In this document: piece by piece, positions 1 to 8,805 of the stretch
Numbering within the stretch: the stretch's first letter is position 1
How the letters are laid out: every line of letters starts with the position of its first letter
Assembly: GCA_016782225.1 (NCBI GenBank)
Contig: JADDOW010000028.1
Location: forward strand, 1-39,941
Length of the DNA: 39,941 nucleotides
Reading direction: 5' to 3'
Source of the DNA: Nitrososphaeraceae archaeon
Lineage (GTDB): Archaea > Thermoproteota > Nitrososphaeria > Nitrososphaerales > Nitrososphaeraceae
Made by a program: the position numbers and the translations under genes
Notes under the pieces: model-generated
Database searches by the model: none
The model's input: the letters and a program-made list of their open reading frames with translations, nothing else
Told to the model about the DNA's origin: nothing

Positions 1-18
1 ATGATCAGGTAAAAGATA

Positions 19-531
19 ATGCCAGAAAGCAGTGATAAAAACAATGATGATATAAATTTTTATCCAGATGATGATGCGTCTAGTATTGAAAAAGTATGGG
101 TAATAGATTGGAATAATAAATTTCAAAGAACCTCTAGTCAAGAGAGGGCCAATTACTTGGACGCATTGAAGATTTTTAACGAAAAATCCAAAGAAGGAAA
201 AAATGCGATTTTGTATGAAGTGCAAAAATCCATTTCTAATGGAAAAATTCTGAAAAGGATACCTATACTTAATTCATCTAAATATGCAGAGAGGAAGAAA
301 GATTTGCTTCATGACAAAAGGGAGCCCGCCATTAAAAAGGCCGGTAGAGGTGTCTTTTCAAGCAGAAAATCCAGATTTATTATTTTATTTGCTATAGTGG
401 TGTCTTTTATAATTGTCTTATATTTTTTAAATATTATGGCAAGTGGTGGAACCATGTCAAGTCATCATATGATTTTAGAAAAAATGGGGGGTAGTCTTGT
501 GGATGTTACAACTCATATCATATTTTTATAA
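19..531 (+). CDS. Hypothetical protein with C-terminal membrane anchor
   Basis: I do not recognise the family. The 170-residue product is hydrophilic and highly charged for about 115 residues, with an acidic Asn/Asp-rich start and a Lys/Arg-rich stretch around residues 80-118. One strongly hydrophobic segment follows at about 119-140, then a short Met/His/Gly-containing tail. This fits a tail-anchored or single-pass protein with most of its mass on one side of the membrane. The ATG is preceded by an A/G-rich stretch, but the window edge cuts off the upstream promoter. An AT-rich spacer follows, so it is probably monocistronic. Function unknown. Confidence 0.6.
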   Translation: MPESSDKNNDDINFYPDDDASSIEKVWVIDWNNKFQRTSSQERANYLDALKIFNEKSKEGKNAILYEVQKSISNGKILKRIPILNSSKYAERKKDLLHDKREPAIKKAGRGVFSSRKSRFIILFAIVVSFIIVLYFLNIMASGGTMSSHHMILEKMGGSLVDVTTHIIFL

Positions 532-1004
532 TGGTTAAATTGTATCGCTAAATTAAAAATAATTTGCTATTATATAATACAATTTGTTTGATTCTTCGAT
601 TTTGTACCCATTGTATTTTAGAATAAATTTTAAGGTATTATGTTAGTGTACAGTGAAAAGAGAGACTCGTTATTTGATAGCACGTAGGTGGAGAATCTGT
701 ATGAAGCAACTTAACTCAATTGATCTGATAATCTTTATCTAATAAAATACGTATTTTGCTAAATTACTAAATCCTAAAAAATTAATGGTCTAAAACTATA
801 AAAACAAAATACTGGCTTTATAAATCAAAATCAAATAAGTGCTATTATCTTTTTTAAAAATTAGCCGTTAAAATGCAGATGATGACATATTATGTATGCG
901 AGATATTTTAAACGATTTATGTTCCTATTTTATAATTTAAGGTTAACTACCTGTGCCCTATTTTGAAATTATGTTTTGGTTGGCCTACTTGTAAAATTGC
1001 TAAA
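532..1004. other. AT-rich intergenic spacer
   Basis: Convergent spacer between a plus-strand gene and the minus-strand sugar dehydrogenase. It is very AT-rich with many stops in all frames. I see no gene, RNA or repeat. Confidence 0.6.
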
Positions 1005-2408
1005 TTAGGATATTCTGTATATCCTACCGTCAAAATATGTTAAAACATACAGATAGCCATCATTACCGGTTTCTATATCGGTTATTCTTCCATCAAAGCC
1101 TTTTGCAAAAACAACCCTTTCTAATTCCGCGTTGTTATCCACTACCCTGTCATCAAGAGAACTGCCTTTATTGTCACCAAACTTGCCGGTATCAATCCCT
1201 GATCGAGTGGCGTTTACTTTGAAGAAATACAGGTTACCATTATTAATATCTCCTGCAAACACATTGTTCTCAAATTCCTTGCCAAATTTTGAAGATTTGA
1301 AGAATTCTATATCGGTTATGCCTATTGGTTTAGACCAACTGAAAATAGGGTCTGAATAATGTGATCCGTTGAATTTTACAAGTTTTGATATGATGTCGGA
1401 CTCGTTATGTTGAGATAGTGGGCCCATTATCCTGTACCATCCGCTGTTAAAACCTGGCTCAACTATGTTGATCTCATCAAACTTGTCTTCGCCGTTCTCC
1501 GTATCCCATAATTTTGCAGTCAATGGATCAAAATCAAATCCAAAGCTATTTCTTATACCGTAAGCGTAATAGTAGCTCAATGATTTAAGATTCGAATCGT
1601 TATTGTAGTGTTTGTAGAAAGGATTGTCTTTTGGAGGGGCTACATTAGAGGAATCAATGCGAATGATGACTGAGGAATTGTTAGGAACAGTGGTACGGTT
1701 GCTTTCGTCTGGACGATTCTGCAAAGTGTTGTTTATTGTTACAAGGTCTCCAATAACTGCATATAGTTTTTTGTCGGGGCCTATCTTTAATTTTCCACCA
1801 TTGTGATAAGGCCCTAATTCTGCTGGCAGGTCCATTACAAGTCTAGGATTTGTAAGATTCTGATGATTGATCCATGAATACTCATAGATTCTGTTATGTG
1901 TTGTGTGGTTATTGGTGGCTGCATCTTTTATTTTTTCAGTAAAATACAAAAAGACAGAATAATTTGAATCTCCCGGGTTAGACTTGGGGTTTCTTGATGT
2001 AAAATTTATGGTGTTGTTGTCGGTTAAATTATAGTTACCTGAATTAGTATTGTTTTTTAGTATTGCTATTCCAAGCAAGCCGCGTTCTGCTTCATTGTCA
2101 ACATCAACACTGAGAATAGGTTCTTTCTGTATCTTTCCATCGGAGATTAGACGTACGTCGCCATTTTTCTCAAGCGCAATAATAGTGTTATTATCAACAA
2201 ATTCCATGCTTGTGGGAAATGACAATCCTTCTGCGAACAGACTGATTGTTAATTTATTTCCTTCTTGATTTTGTATCAAGGGGTCTCTATATAGGTAATC
2301 CATTACATCTGGGGTGATTATGCGGATTGCAAAATATGCCAATAGAGAACCCATAATTACAATCGAAGTAACTGAAAAAAAAACAACAATCCTTTTTGAT
2401 TTAAGCAA
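1005..2408 (-). CDS. PQQ-dependent sugar dehydrogenase family (GSDH/Hhip-like beta-propeller), membrane-anchored
   Basis: Probable extracytoplasmic six-bladed beta-propeller oxidoreductase of the soluble glucose/sorbosone dehydrogenase family, which oxidises sugars with PQQ; the true substrate and cofactor here are unknown. The 467 residues begin with a hydrophobic segment (about 7-30) acting as signal or anchor. Family motifs are visible: GLLGIAI, then YHNGGKLKIGPDKKLYAVIGD-type blade with the conserved His, the YAYGIRNSFGFDFDP segment, and NGEDKFDEIN followed by PGFNSGW. Many N-x-S/T sequons suit an exported archaeal protein. The start is TTG with a TATA-like AAAATAAAATAAG about 30 bases upstream; an ATG at codon 19 is the alternative. 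Archaea are not known to make PQQ, so it may take up PQQ or work without it. Confidence 0.85.
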   Translation of the reverse strand: MLKSKRIVVFFSVTSIVIMGSLLAYFAIRIITPDVMDYLYRDPLIQNQEGNKLTISLFAEGLSFPTSMEFVDNNTIIALEKNGDVRLISDGKIQKEPILSVDVDNEAERGLLGIAILKNNTNSGNYNLTDNNTINFTSRNPKSNPGDSNYSVFLYFTEKIKDAATNNHTTHNRIYEYSWINHQNLTNPRLVMDLPAELGPYHNGGKLKIGPDKKLYAVIGDLVTINNTLQNRPDESNRTTVPNNSSVIIRIDSSNVAPPKDNPFYKHYNNDSNLKSLSYYYAYGIRNSFGFDFDPLTAKLWDTENGEDKFDEINIVEPGFNSGWYRIMGPLSQHNESDIISKLVKFNGSHYSDPIFSWSKPIGITDIEFFKSSKFGKEFENNVFAGDINNGNLYFFKVNATRSGIDTGKFGDNKGSSLDDRVVDNNAELERVVFAKGFDGRITDIETGNDGYLYVLTYFDGRIYRIS

Positions 2409-2992
2409 TTTTATATTTATGTCAAAGCTTCTAGGTGCTTATTTTATTTTTCCATTTATGGGGCAAAAGAGTTTTTGCGAGGTGATTTAAATCTGGTGAT
2501 GCTAAAGTAATCCTTTTTTTCATTCAATTGGCGCATAGAGCGGTGATTATCGATTGCCTTTATAAACAATATGGATGATACTGCTGTCAGTACAGCAGTG
2601 GCGGAATTAGAAGTGGCAGTGGCATATGAGTTTTGTCCCTGCTCTTTTGTCTCTTTTCTACAAAACATGTTGTGATGTTTGTTTATCCGTTTATACTGCA
2701 CTATGAAAAAAACGGGTTGAATTAAGGTTGAAACATTACTAGCGAACTTTTGATTTTATTTTGTATTTTTCTTATTTTATTTAGTAGGATAATTTGGATG
2801 GAAACGAAATGATGAAAAATCTTCATTAATTTAAAAAACACTATATAGTTATTTTAAATACCTGCAGATTGGTAAAATTAATGAATTAGACATGGTAAAA
2901 ATATTTGATGCTGCCAATAAGGCATTATAACACATACAGTATTTCAATAGCTGTAAAATTAAGAATATCCATATTCTGGTACCAATATAACA
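2409..2992. other. Divergent intergenic region
   Basis: Divergent promoter region between the sugar dehydrogenase (-) and polX (+). It is AT-rich. A minus-strand frame at 2456-2701 could encode 81 residues, but it has no family resemblance and I do not call it. Confidence 0.5.
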
Positions 2993-4885
2993 ATGGCAAT
3001 AATAATAATGAACAAAACTAATGGAGATGTTGCTCATGTCCTTCGGAAGATCTCATATCTTTTGGAGATGGAGACAGATAACAAAAATGACAAAGATAAT
3101 CATGCCATAAATTTTAAAAATAGATCTTACAACAGGGCAGCTGATCAGATTGAAAATTTGTCAATAAACCTCGAAAACCTATACAGAAATGAAGGCATTG
3201 ACGGCCTACTAAAAATCCCATCAATTGGAAGGGCCATAGCCTCAAAAATTGAGGAATTTATGAAAACCGGTGAAATCAATTATTATAACCAGTTAAAATC
3301 CAAATTGCCCATAAATGTTGATGAATTTCTAAATTTGGAAGGCATAGGCCCCAAAACGCTAAGATTGATTTATGATTCGCTAAAGATAAAAACTTTGGAT
3401 GATCTTTATGATGCTGCCATAAATGGCAAAATAAGGACAATTGCCGGTTTTTCTCAAAAAAAAGAGGAGGCACTCCTAAAAAAAATTGATTTGTATAGGA
3501 AAAGCAAAGGTCGATTCCTTTTAGGAGAAGTTTATCCACTAGTAAAACAGATTGAAGGATATCTGTCAGAATTGGATGGTGTTAGAAAATCTATAGCGGT
3601 TGGTTCTTTTCGGCGTATGAAGGAAACTATAGGGGATATGGATTTTCTGGTGGTGTCTAATGTTCCTCAAAAAGTGATAGAATCATTTGTTAATATGCCT
3701 GAGGTTAAAGAAGTATTAAGTAGGGGAGTTTCCAAAGCATTTGTAAAATTAAATAATGGGATTGACTCTGATTTATTGGTAGTTCCGGAAGAAAGCTATG
3801 GTGCAGCATTACAGTATTTTACTGGAAATAAGGAACATGGGATAGCCCTAAGAAAGATGGCTCAATCAAAGGGTCTTAGGTTAAATGAGTGGGGCCTTTT
3901 TACCTCCAACTCAAAAGAAAATAAAATAGCTGGTTTGACTGAAGAGGAAATATACAACAAATTAGATTTGGAGTGGATACCTCCAGAAATGAGAGAAAGC
4001 AGAGGTGAAATAGAATTAGCAAAGAGGGCGCGAAAAAATGCGGACAAATCAAAGGAGGGAAGATTGCTGCAACTGTTGAGCTATCATGATTTAAAAGGCG
4101 ATCTTCAAGTCCACACCAATAACACTGATGGCAAAATGACTATTGAAGAAATGGCGTATTATGCGAAAGAGAGGTTTGGGCTTGATTACATTGCAATAAC
4201 CGATCATACAAAAAGCTTAAAAATAACAAATGGATTAAACGAAGAACAGATACTAGATCAAGCAAATAAAATCACTGAATTAAATGACAAAATAAAAAAC
4301 GATGACTTTTTCCTAGATAGATACAATGGCGAAAAGTTTGTGAATATTAGTAGTAAAGAAAATGGTCAAAGACCAAATAGTGCCTCTTTTCGCATACTGT
4401 CGTCAGCAGAGGTAAATATTCTAAAGGATGGATCATTGGATATTTCAAATAACGTATTGGATAAACTGGATATAGTTGGTGCAACTATTCATTCTAACTT
4501 TTCTTTGCCAATTGAAATGCAGACACATAGGCTTATTGAAGCTGCTAAAAATCCTAACATAGACATAATTTTCCATCCCACTGGAAGAATAATAAACAAA
4601 AGAGATGGATATCCAGTTGATATTCCGAAACTGATAGAAACTGCAAAAGATACTCATACGATTTTAGAAATAGATGCTCACTTTGATAGATTGGATTTAA
4701 AAGACGAGTATATTAAAATGGCCATCGAGAATGATGTTAAACTTGTAATTGACTCTGATGCGCATCACCAAATTCACTTTGTGTTTTTAAAGTTCGGTAT
4801 AGCTCAGGCAAGACGTGGATGGGCAACAAAAAATGATATACTAAATACGCTGCCAGTGCAAAATTTGCTGGATAATTTGAAATGA
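2993..4885 (+). CDS. polX: DNA polymerase/3'-5' exonuclease PolX (family X polymerase with PHP domain)
   Basis: Gap-filling repair polymerase, expected to act in base-excision repair and end processing. The 630 residues match full-length bacterial/archaeal PolX. An 8-kDa domain with two helix-hairpin-helix motifs (KIPSIGRAIASKI about 74-86, NLEGIGPKTLRLI about 114-126) is followed by the nucleotidyltransferase palm: GSFRR at 204-208, catalytic Asp at 215 and 217, and a third acidic site in GIDSDLLVV near 258-260. The C-terminal PHP metallo-hydrolase domain begins at about 369 with GDLQVHTNNTDG and ends with DSDAHH near 587-592. Gln replaces the first His of the usual HxH motif, a variant I believe also occurs in other PolX enzymes. 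The GSFRR, DMD, HPTGR and DSDAH motifs argue that both activities are intact. An alternative ATG lies five codons downstream. No operon partner. Confidence 0.95.
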   Translation: MAIIIMNKTNGDVAHVLRKISYLLEMETDNKNDKDNHAINFKNRSYNRAADQIENLSINLENLYRNEGIDGLLKIPSIGRAIASKIEEFMKTGEINYYNQLKSKLPINVDEFLNLEGIGPKTLRLIYDSLKIKTLDDLYDAAINGKIRTIAGFSQKKEEALLKKIDLYRKSKGRFLLGEVYPLVKQIEGYLSELDGVRKSIAVGSFRRMKETIGDMDFLVVSNVPQKVIESFVNMPEVKEVLSRGVSKAFVKLNNGIDSDLLVVPEESYGAALQYFTGNKEHGIALRKMAQSKGLRLNEWGLFTSNSKENKIAGLTEEEIYNKLDLEWIPPEMRESRGEIELAKRARKNADKSKEGRLLQLLSYHDLKGDLQVHTNNTDGKMTIEEMAYYAKERFGLDYIAITDHTKSLKITNGLNEEQILDQANKITELNDKIKNDDFFLDRYNGEKFVNISSKENGQRPNSASFRILSSAEVNILKDGSLDISNNVLDKLDIVGATIHSNFSLPIEMQTHRLIEAAKNPNIDIIFHPTGRIINKRDGYPVDIPKLIETAKDTHTILEIDAHFDRLDLKDEYIKMAIENDVKLVIDSDAHHQIHFVFLKFGIAQARRGWATKNDILNTLPVQNLLDNLK

Positions 4886-5134
4886 TGTTCTCTATACTTT
4901 AGGTGAAATATCTAATACGTCCTAGATAATCAATAGCAAGAGAATGGCAAATCATATGCAGCCGAGCTTGGCGTAGGTATGGGTTAGACAAGTGAAGTAT
5001 ATTCCCATACTTGCAAATGCTGATTTTGAATTGGCCTTTGATCCAAAACTATGAGTCAAATCATGTGCGGGGGGGAGGAGAAAAAGGTCATTGATAAAAA
5101 CACATAACTTAATTATTGATTATTTTGACCTAGT

Positions 5135-5142
5135 CTTATATA
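5135..5142 (+). promoter_or_regulatory. TATA box for the 5170 small membrane protein
   Basis: CTTATATA lies 28-35 bases before the ATG at 5170. That spacing predicts a transcript that starts almost at the start codon, which supports the short gene below. Confidence 0.5.
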
Positions 5143-5169
5143 CAATGCTGAGGAACACAATGTGAGAAA

Positions 5170-5337
5170 ATGCTTGGAACATTGTGGACTATAATAATAG
5201 TCATAGTTGCTATAATTGTCATTGTTGCTTTGCTGAGGTTCTTGTTTGGAATACTTTTCATGGCCCCGACAGGAATAGAATTGCTAGGGACCAATGTAAT
5301 CGATGCTAACGTTTTGGGCCTTTTGCAATCGCGTTAA
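5170..5337 (+). CDS. Small single-pass membrane protein (55 aa)
   Basis: Short gene with the start MLGTLWTIIIVIVAIIVIVA. One long hydrophobic helix covers residues 5-33 and a modestly polar tail of about 22 residues follows. The ATG sits behind a good TATA box, the reading frame ends in TAA, and the hydrophobic stretch has no interruption, so I consider it real. Such orphan mini-membrane proteins are common in ammonia-oxidising archaea. Function unknown; nothing in the neighbourhood indicates a role. Confidence 0.55.
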   Translation: MLGTLWTIIIVIVAIIVIVALLRFLFGILFMAPTGIELLGTNVIDANVLGLLQSR

Positions 5338-5920
5338 TGTAGCGCAAATAGTTTTCGGAAGTAGACAACAAAGATAGAGACCACGACGACCACCAAAAAC
5401 ATTACCCAGTTTTTTTTGGCCTGCAATTATCATATCTGTCAATGGGTCCTAATGACGTTGCATGTTTATTTTTCTTTGTATGGATGTGAATATAATATTG
5501 GCATCATTTCAATTTAATATTTAATGCAATGCAATGGCTATAAAAATTGAATATTGTGATTATTGTTTGTTTAGCATATCTCTGATATTGATTGATTTCG
5601 TTCTTCATTTAATGTTGCTTCAATGATCTGCTATCTTCTTATTGGAAATTTCTTTAATGTATTTTAGTCTGGTATTTGCAATGTCTCTTATGATTGATAT
5701 TTAGTTTAATTTTGCGATGCATATTAAAACATGTCTTCAATCAAAGTCCATTTCATTTGCATGAATGTGGCGGTTATATGGCATTTCAAATCATTCTCTT
5801 TTGCCCCTACTACTAACACATATAGATCTTGTTAATTCGATTTTCTTACATTTGCCACAGTCTGCCGATACTAGTGTGACCAACCAATCTTAAACATTTA
5901 AAAAAATTGGTAAAGGGTGA
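5338..5920. other. Intergenic region, possible CxxC micro-ORF
   Basis: AT-rich spacer. On the minus strand at 5791-5883 a TTG-initiated frame could encode 30 residues with ADCGKCKKIELTRSIC, a zinc-binding-like CxxC plus a third Cys. It is too short and lacks a clear promoter, so it is noted but not called as a gene. Confidence 0.35.
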
Positions 5921-6247
5921 TTAATTCTGTTGTTTATCGACTATGCCTGTTGCGCTAACGACTTCGGTTGTATTGTTGTATTGCTTGTCTTCTATTTTTT
6001 CTAATAATCCTACTATGTTTTTGTTGTTGGTCTCACTTTGATTAATGGAATTTATTATTGTGTTTTTGTCTGCAGGAAAATCAACATCTTTCAATAGATT
6101 TGCTAATGCTGCAGCAGATGGGTAATCTTTGACATCGACCTCTTTTCTTTGTCCTGGGACATTCTCTTGTTCATTGGCGATTTTTTCTGCCTGACCGCTG
6201 TTTTGCTCATTTGGAATTTGACTTGATTTTTCTGTTTCAGTATCCAT
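5921..6247 (-). CDS. DUF2795 domain protein (paralogue 1)
   Basis: Small soluble protein of 108 residues. The N-terminal third is a polar, Gln/Glu/Asn-rich tail. The rest matches DUF2795: AAALANLLKDVDFPADKNTI, then the LLEKIEDKQYNNTTEVVSATG-like end, i.e. the LxDVDFPADK core followed by the short helix ending in a D-x-x-Y element. The biochemical role of the domain is not established; its small helical fold is often seen in stress-associated or DNA-associated proteins. I place the start at the internal ATG (MDTETEK) because the 26 upstream codons are hydrophobic and unlike the paralogue. It is divergent from, and clearly homologous to, the gene at 6583: both share GQ..K...EQ..V.GQRKEV before the domain. 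Confidence 0.75.
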   Translation of the reverse strand: MDTETEKSSQIPNEQNSGQAEKIANEQENVPGQRKEVDVKDYPSAAALANLLKDVDFPADKNTIINSINQSETNNKNIVGLLEKIEDKQYNNTTEVVSATGIVDKQQN

Positions 6248-6582
6248 ATCAAATACTGATAAACAAACTATAATAACAAACTCATTTATTATTTTTGACT
6301 GTACAATTATCGGCTTATTTAACAACTATTGATGGAAAAAACCATAAAAAAGAAAAAGTTTTAATAAGTATTGATGGCCAAAAATTTATTTAAGATGCAA
6401 TTGCTCTTGTAGGTTACTGGTTGTGTTATTATAGTTTAACGGTCAAATGTGGAAAATATTCTAATGATCACTAATTCAGTGTTTAGATTACTTTTGTTTG
6501 TTGTGGGGAATCCGATGATTTATTGCTTTCTTTGAATGTTAATTTCATACTTTTTAAATAGAGTGTGGTCTATCATTCCAAT
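6248..6582. other. Divergent promoter region between DUF2795 paralogues
   Basis: 335-base AT-rich region carrying promoters for both DUF2795 genes. No other gene is seen. Confidence 0.5.
6551..6560 (+). promoter_or_regulatory. TATA box of DUF2795 paralogue 2
   Basis: TTTTTAAATA begins 32 bases before the ATG at 6583. A transcript starting 25-30 bases downstream would begin at or near that ATG, which favours this start over the GTG at 6565. Confidence 0.5.
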
Positions 6583-6915
6583 ATGGAAGAATCAAACAAA
6601 AGAGAAAACCTTGATCAAATACCCAAAGAGAATGATACTCAAGGACAAACAGGAAAGGTCATAAGCGAACAGAATGCAGTGGAAGGGCAAAGAAAAGAGG
6701 TTAGCGTTGAAAGCTATTCGAAGGTTGCTAATATAGGACAGATCCTAAAGGACATGGATTTTCCGGCCGAGAAGAGTAAGATAATTGAGTTTGTAAGACA
6801 AAGATCTTCTGATGATCAGAATAAGGGTGAAATTCTATCGGCATTAGAAAAATTAGAAGAAAGATCTTATAAAAATGTCTCGGATATAACTATGGCTGCT
6901 GGGTTAGTATATTGA
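6583..6915 (+). CDS. DUF2795 domain protein (paralogue 2)
   Basis: 110-residue soluble protein starting MEESNKRENLDQIPK. The N-terminal linker carries GQTGKVISEQNAVEGQRKEV, closely parallel to the divergent paralogue. The DUF2795 core IGQILKDMDFPAEKSKIIEF follows at about residues 50-70, then LEKLEERSYKNVSDITMAAG. The ATG at 6583 is chosen over an upstream GTG because of TATA spacing and the match to the paralogue's start. The divergent head-to-head pair most likely arose by inverted duplication. A T-rich tract follows directly as a likely terminator. Function unknown. Confidence 0.78.
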   Translation: MEESNKRENLDQIPKENDTQGQTGKVISEQNAVEGQRKEVSVESYSKVANIGQILKDMDFPAEKSKIIEFVRQRSSDDQNKGEILSALEKLEERSYKNVSDITMAAGLVY

Positions 6916-6929
6916 TTTCCAACTGCCAA

Positions 6930-6942
6930 TTTTTTTATTTTA
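6930..6942 (+). terminator. T-rich terminator of DUF2795 paralogue 2
   Basis: A run of T residues (TTTTTTTATTTTA) starts 15 bases after the stop codon. Oligo-T tracts are the usual archaeal intrinsic termination signal. Confidence 0.4.
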
Positions 6943-7066
6943 CTTGAAGCAAAATAACAAAACTAAAATCTTTTTAAAGCGACTGAATGTAATGGATAAA
7001 AAGGAATTCTTAAAAATAGATAATGATTAATTCGTGTTTTTGTTTATCCAGTGGCAGTGGTATAAT

Positions 7067-7444
7067 TTAGTATCCGCCTGCACCGCCGCCAGAGGTATCT
7101 GCTCCAGAACCTTGGCCTGAACCACTGCCATTGCCAAAGCCTAAGCCACCGCCAATGCCACCTGTGTTACCTCTAGTACCCTCACTTTCACTACCGGCAT
7201 TGTTGCCACTAGGTGTTTCTTCGCTACCAATTGCTCCAATATCTGTTCCTTCTCTACCAACTGCTCCGGCACCGAGGATTGGATCTGAAACCCCGCCGTT
7301 ATTAGTATTCGCAATTCCTGTTGCGTTTTGTTGTCCGGTTGTTGCGTTTTGTTGCGCAATAGCATTAGACACAATACCTGATATCATTGCTGCAACAAGA
7401 AATGCTGATACAGTAACAATAGCTAAAATAAAATTATTTTTCAT
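7067..7444 (-). CDS. Secreted glycine/serine-rich low-complexity protein
   Basis: The protein has a positively charged start (MKNN), a hydrophobic helix at about 4-25 and a likely signal-peptide end near AIAQQ. The mature part has Asn/Gln repeats (QQNATTGQQNATG) and an extended Gly/Ser-rich tail ending in GGGAGGY. Sequons (NAT) suggest N-glycosylation at the surface. I start it at 7444 rather than the codon four upstream because a TATA-like TATATAAAA lies about 25 bases before it. No enzymatic domain is visible; it is probably a cell-envelope or matrix protein. A similar design (signal peptide plus Gln/Gly/Ala repeats) appears in the gene at 17815. Confidence 0.65.
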   Translation of the reverse strand: MKNNFILAIVTVSAFLVAAMISGIVSNAIAQQNATTGQQNATGIANTNNGGVSDPILGAGAVGREGTDIGAIGSEETPSGNNAGSESEGTRGNTGGIGGGLGFGNGSGSGQGSGADTSGGGAGGY

Positions 7445-7598
7445 TGTACATGTCACTGTAGCATTATTTTATATATAATAGATGTATTTTGTCATTATTT
7501 GATGTCTTTTATTCAGGTTATGGATCATAAACCTTATCATAACTATTAAAATTCAATCCAATAACCAAAAAAAATATTTAAGTAATGTTTTAGTAATA

Positions 7599-7751
7599 TC
7601 ATGTCAGAGCGTCTTTTATCTTTGTTTTTGCCTTGTTTAGTGTCTATGAACTTGGTTTTCCTTCTGCATGATCTACTGTAGTTTCTGCCTTTGCTTTAGA
7701 GTCCTGTTCAGTGTTTTTCATTTTCTTTACAGAGTCGTCAACATCAGTCAT
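7599..7751 (-). other. Small charged ORF interrupted by an amber codon
   Basis: An ATG at 7751 opens a 35-codon frame rich in Asp, Lys, Glu and Thr that stops at TAG (7644-7646). The same frame continues for 14 coding-like codons (TLNKAKTKIKDALT) to TGA at 7599. The continuation has the same Lys/Asp/Thr-rich helical character, so the TAG may be a point mutation in a small stress-type protein gene of about 50 residues. It could equally be chance. I see no homology. Confidence 0.3.
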
Positions 7752-7955
7752 TTCAAAATAAATGGGCATTAAAGATTATAGACATTTTTGAATAATGCGT
7801 ACTTGAATTTTAAAAGTTGGAATATTATGCTCCACTTAATTCGTAAATATGGTCGTTGTAAAATCATGATCTATTGATATGATTGATTGGCGAAATGGAC
7901 TTGTCAAAGGCAATTAAAATAATATATTAGAATAATGTACTATAATTGAATTTAA

Positions 7956-8366
7956 ATGAATGATGATAGTCAAGAACAAGTAAAGATTAGCGTAGAAAAA
8001 CGAAATGGTCGTAGTGAAGCCTTTGATGAAGATAAACTTGCCAGAGGTGTCAGTCGTTCGGGAACTCCATTTGTGATGGCAAAAGATATTGCTAAATCAA
8101 TACATAAAAAATTGGAAGAAAAGACAAACAACAATACCATTCGTTCTGTTGATATCAAGGACTATGTAGTAGAGGAGTTGAAATCCCGCAATGAAGGCGT
8201 AATTGCAGATTCATACTCTGGTTACAGTAAAAACACTCTTACCGACCTGTCTGGAGACCACAGATTCGACTCTAAAGTTGCTCCAACTCAAAGAACTCAT
8301 CAGAAGGAGTATGTAAAACAAAAAGATGCTACTAATGAAGAAGAATCAAAGCGCGGATTGAGATAA
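7956..8366 (+). CDS. Stand-alone ATP-cone domain protein
   Basis: 136-residue soluble protein. Residues 8-95 match the ATP-cone fold: VEKRNGRSEAFDEDKLARGV is the classical first strand and helix (K-R-x-G-R-x-E-x-F), followed by VDIKDYVVEELKSRN. ATP-cones are allosteric nucleotide sensors, best known at the N-terminus of ribonucleotide reductases and in NrdR. Here there is neither catalytic domain nor zinc ribbon, only a polar Lys/Glu-rich tail from residue 96. It could be a free-standing nucleotide-responsive regulator. The gene is isolated. The ATG follows an AT-rich stretch (TATATTAGAATAATG) that may hold the promoter. Confidence 0.75.
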   Translation: MNDDSQEQVKISVEKRNGRSEAFDEDKLARGVSRSGTPFVMAKDIAKSIHKKLEEKTNNNTIRSVDIKDYVVEELKSRNEGVIADSYSGYSKNTLTDLSGDHRFDSKVAPTQRTHQKEYVKQKDATNEEESKRGLR

Positions 8367-8465
8367 GAAGCAATATTGGCAGTAACAACCTCTACAACTT
8401 CTGTATGGACCTATTTCTATAGTGGCAGCGGATCTTTTTACCTCCGTTTATTTATCTTCGGTTCA

Positions 8466-8686
8466 TTATTGTAATTGAATAATGATAAGGATGCTAGGCA
8501 TATTAGGATACCTGGAAACTGAAGGTGTGATATGCGTTGGGTTATTAGAATAAAGAGCATTACTCGTGTTTTCTTTAATGGATTCTATAATCCGGTTTAT
8601 CTTACTAGCATATGACCTAGATGACGTTTCTATGACTGGTGCCCATGAGTGATGCCTCTCTATTTTTACTTTTATCGTGACGCCAT
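8466..8686 (-). pseudogene. Coding-like frame that lost its start (possible -1 frameshift)
   Basis: On the minus strand, the frame from 8699 to the TAA at 8466 is open for 77 codons but has no ATG, GTG or TTG before its last twelve codons. It encodes a plausible helical protein containing ERHHSWAPVIETSSRSYASK and INRIIESIKENTSNALYS. An ATG in the next frame at 8686 (MASR then stop) would join it if one base were restored near 8676, giving a protein of about 73 residues. A TATA-like TTAAATAAAAA lies about 15-20 bases upstream of that ATG. I recognise no family. It may be a broken small gene or a chance open frame. Confidence 0.3.
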
Positions 8687-8805
8687 AGCCGGTTTTTATT
8701 TAATTACGGGTGAGGGTTCTCTCTGTTGACCTGATTTAAGTGGAATTTATCTATTATTTACTATAAGGGATTTTGCATGAAAATGGTGTATTTTGTGGTC
8801 TTACC

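Noticed and set aside
2456-2701. Minus-strand 81-codon frame between the sugar dehydrogenase and polX
   Set aside because: No family resemblance, biased composition and no convincing promoter; it sits in a divergent promoter region.
5060-5080. G-run (GTGCGGGGGGGAGGAG) as G-quadruplex or ribosome-binding site
   Set aside because: A single G run cannot form a quadruplex alone and no start codon follows at the right distance.
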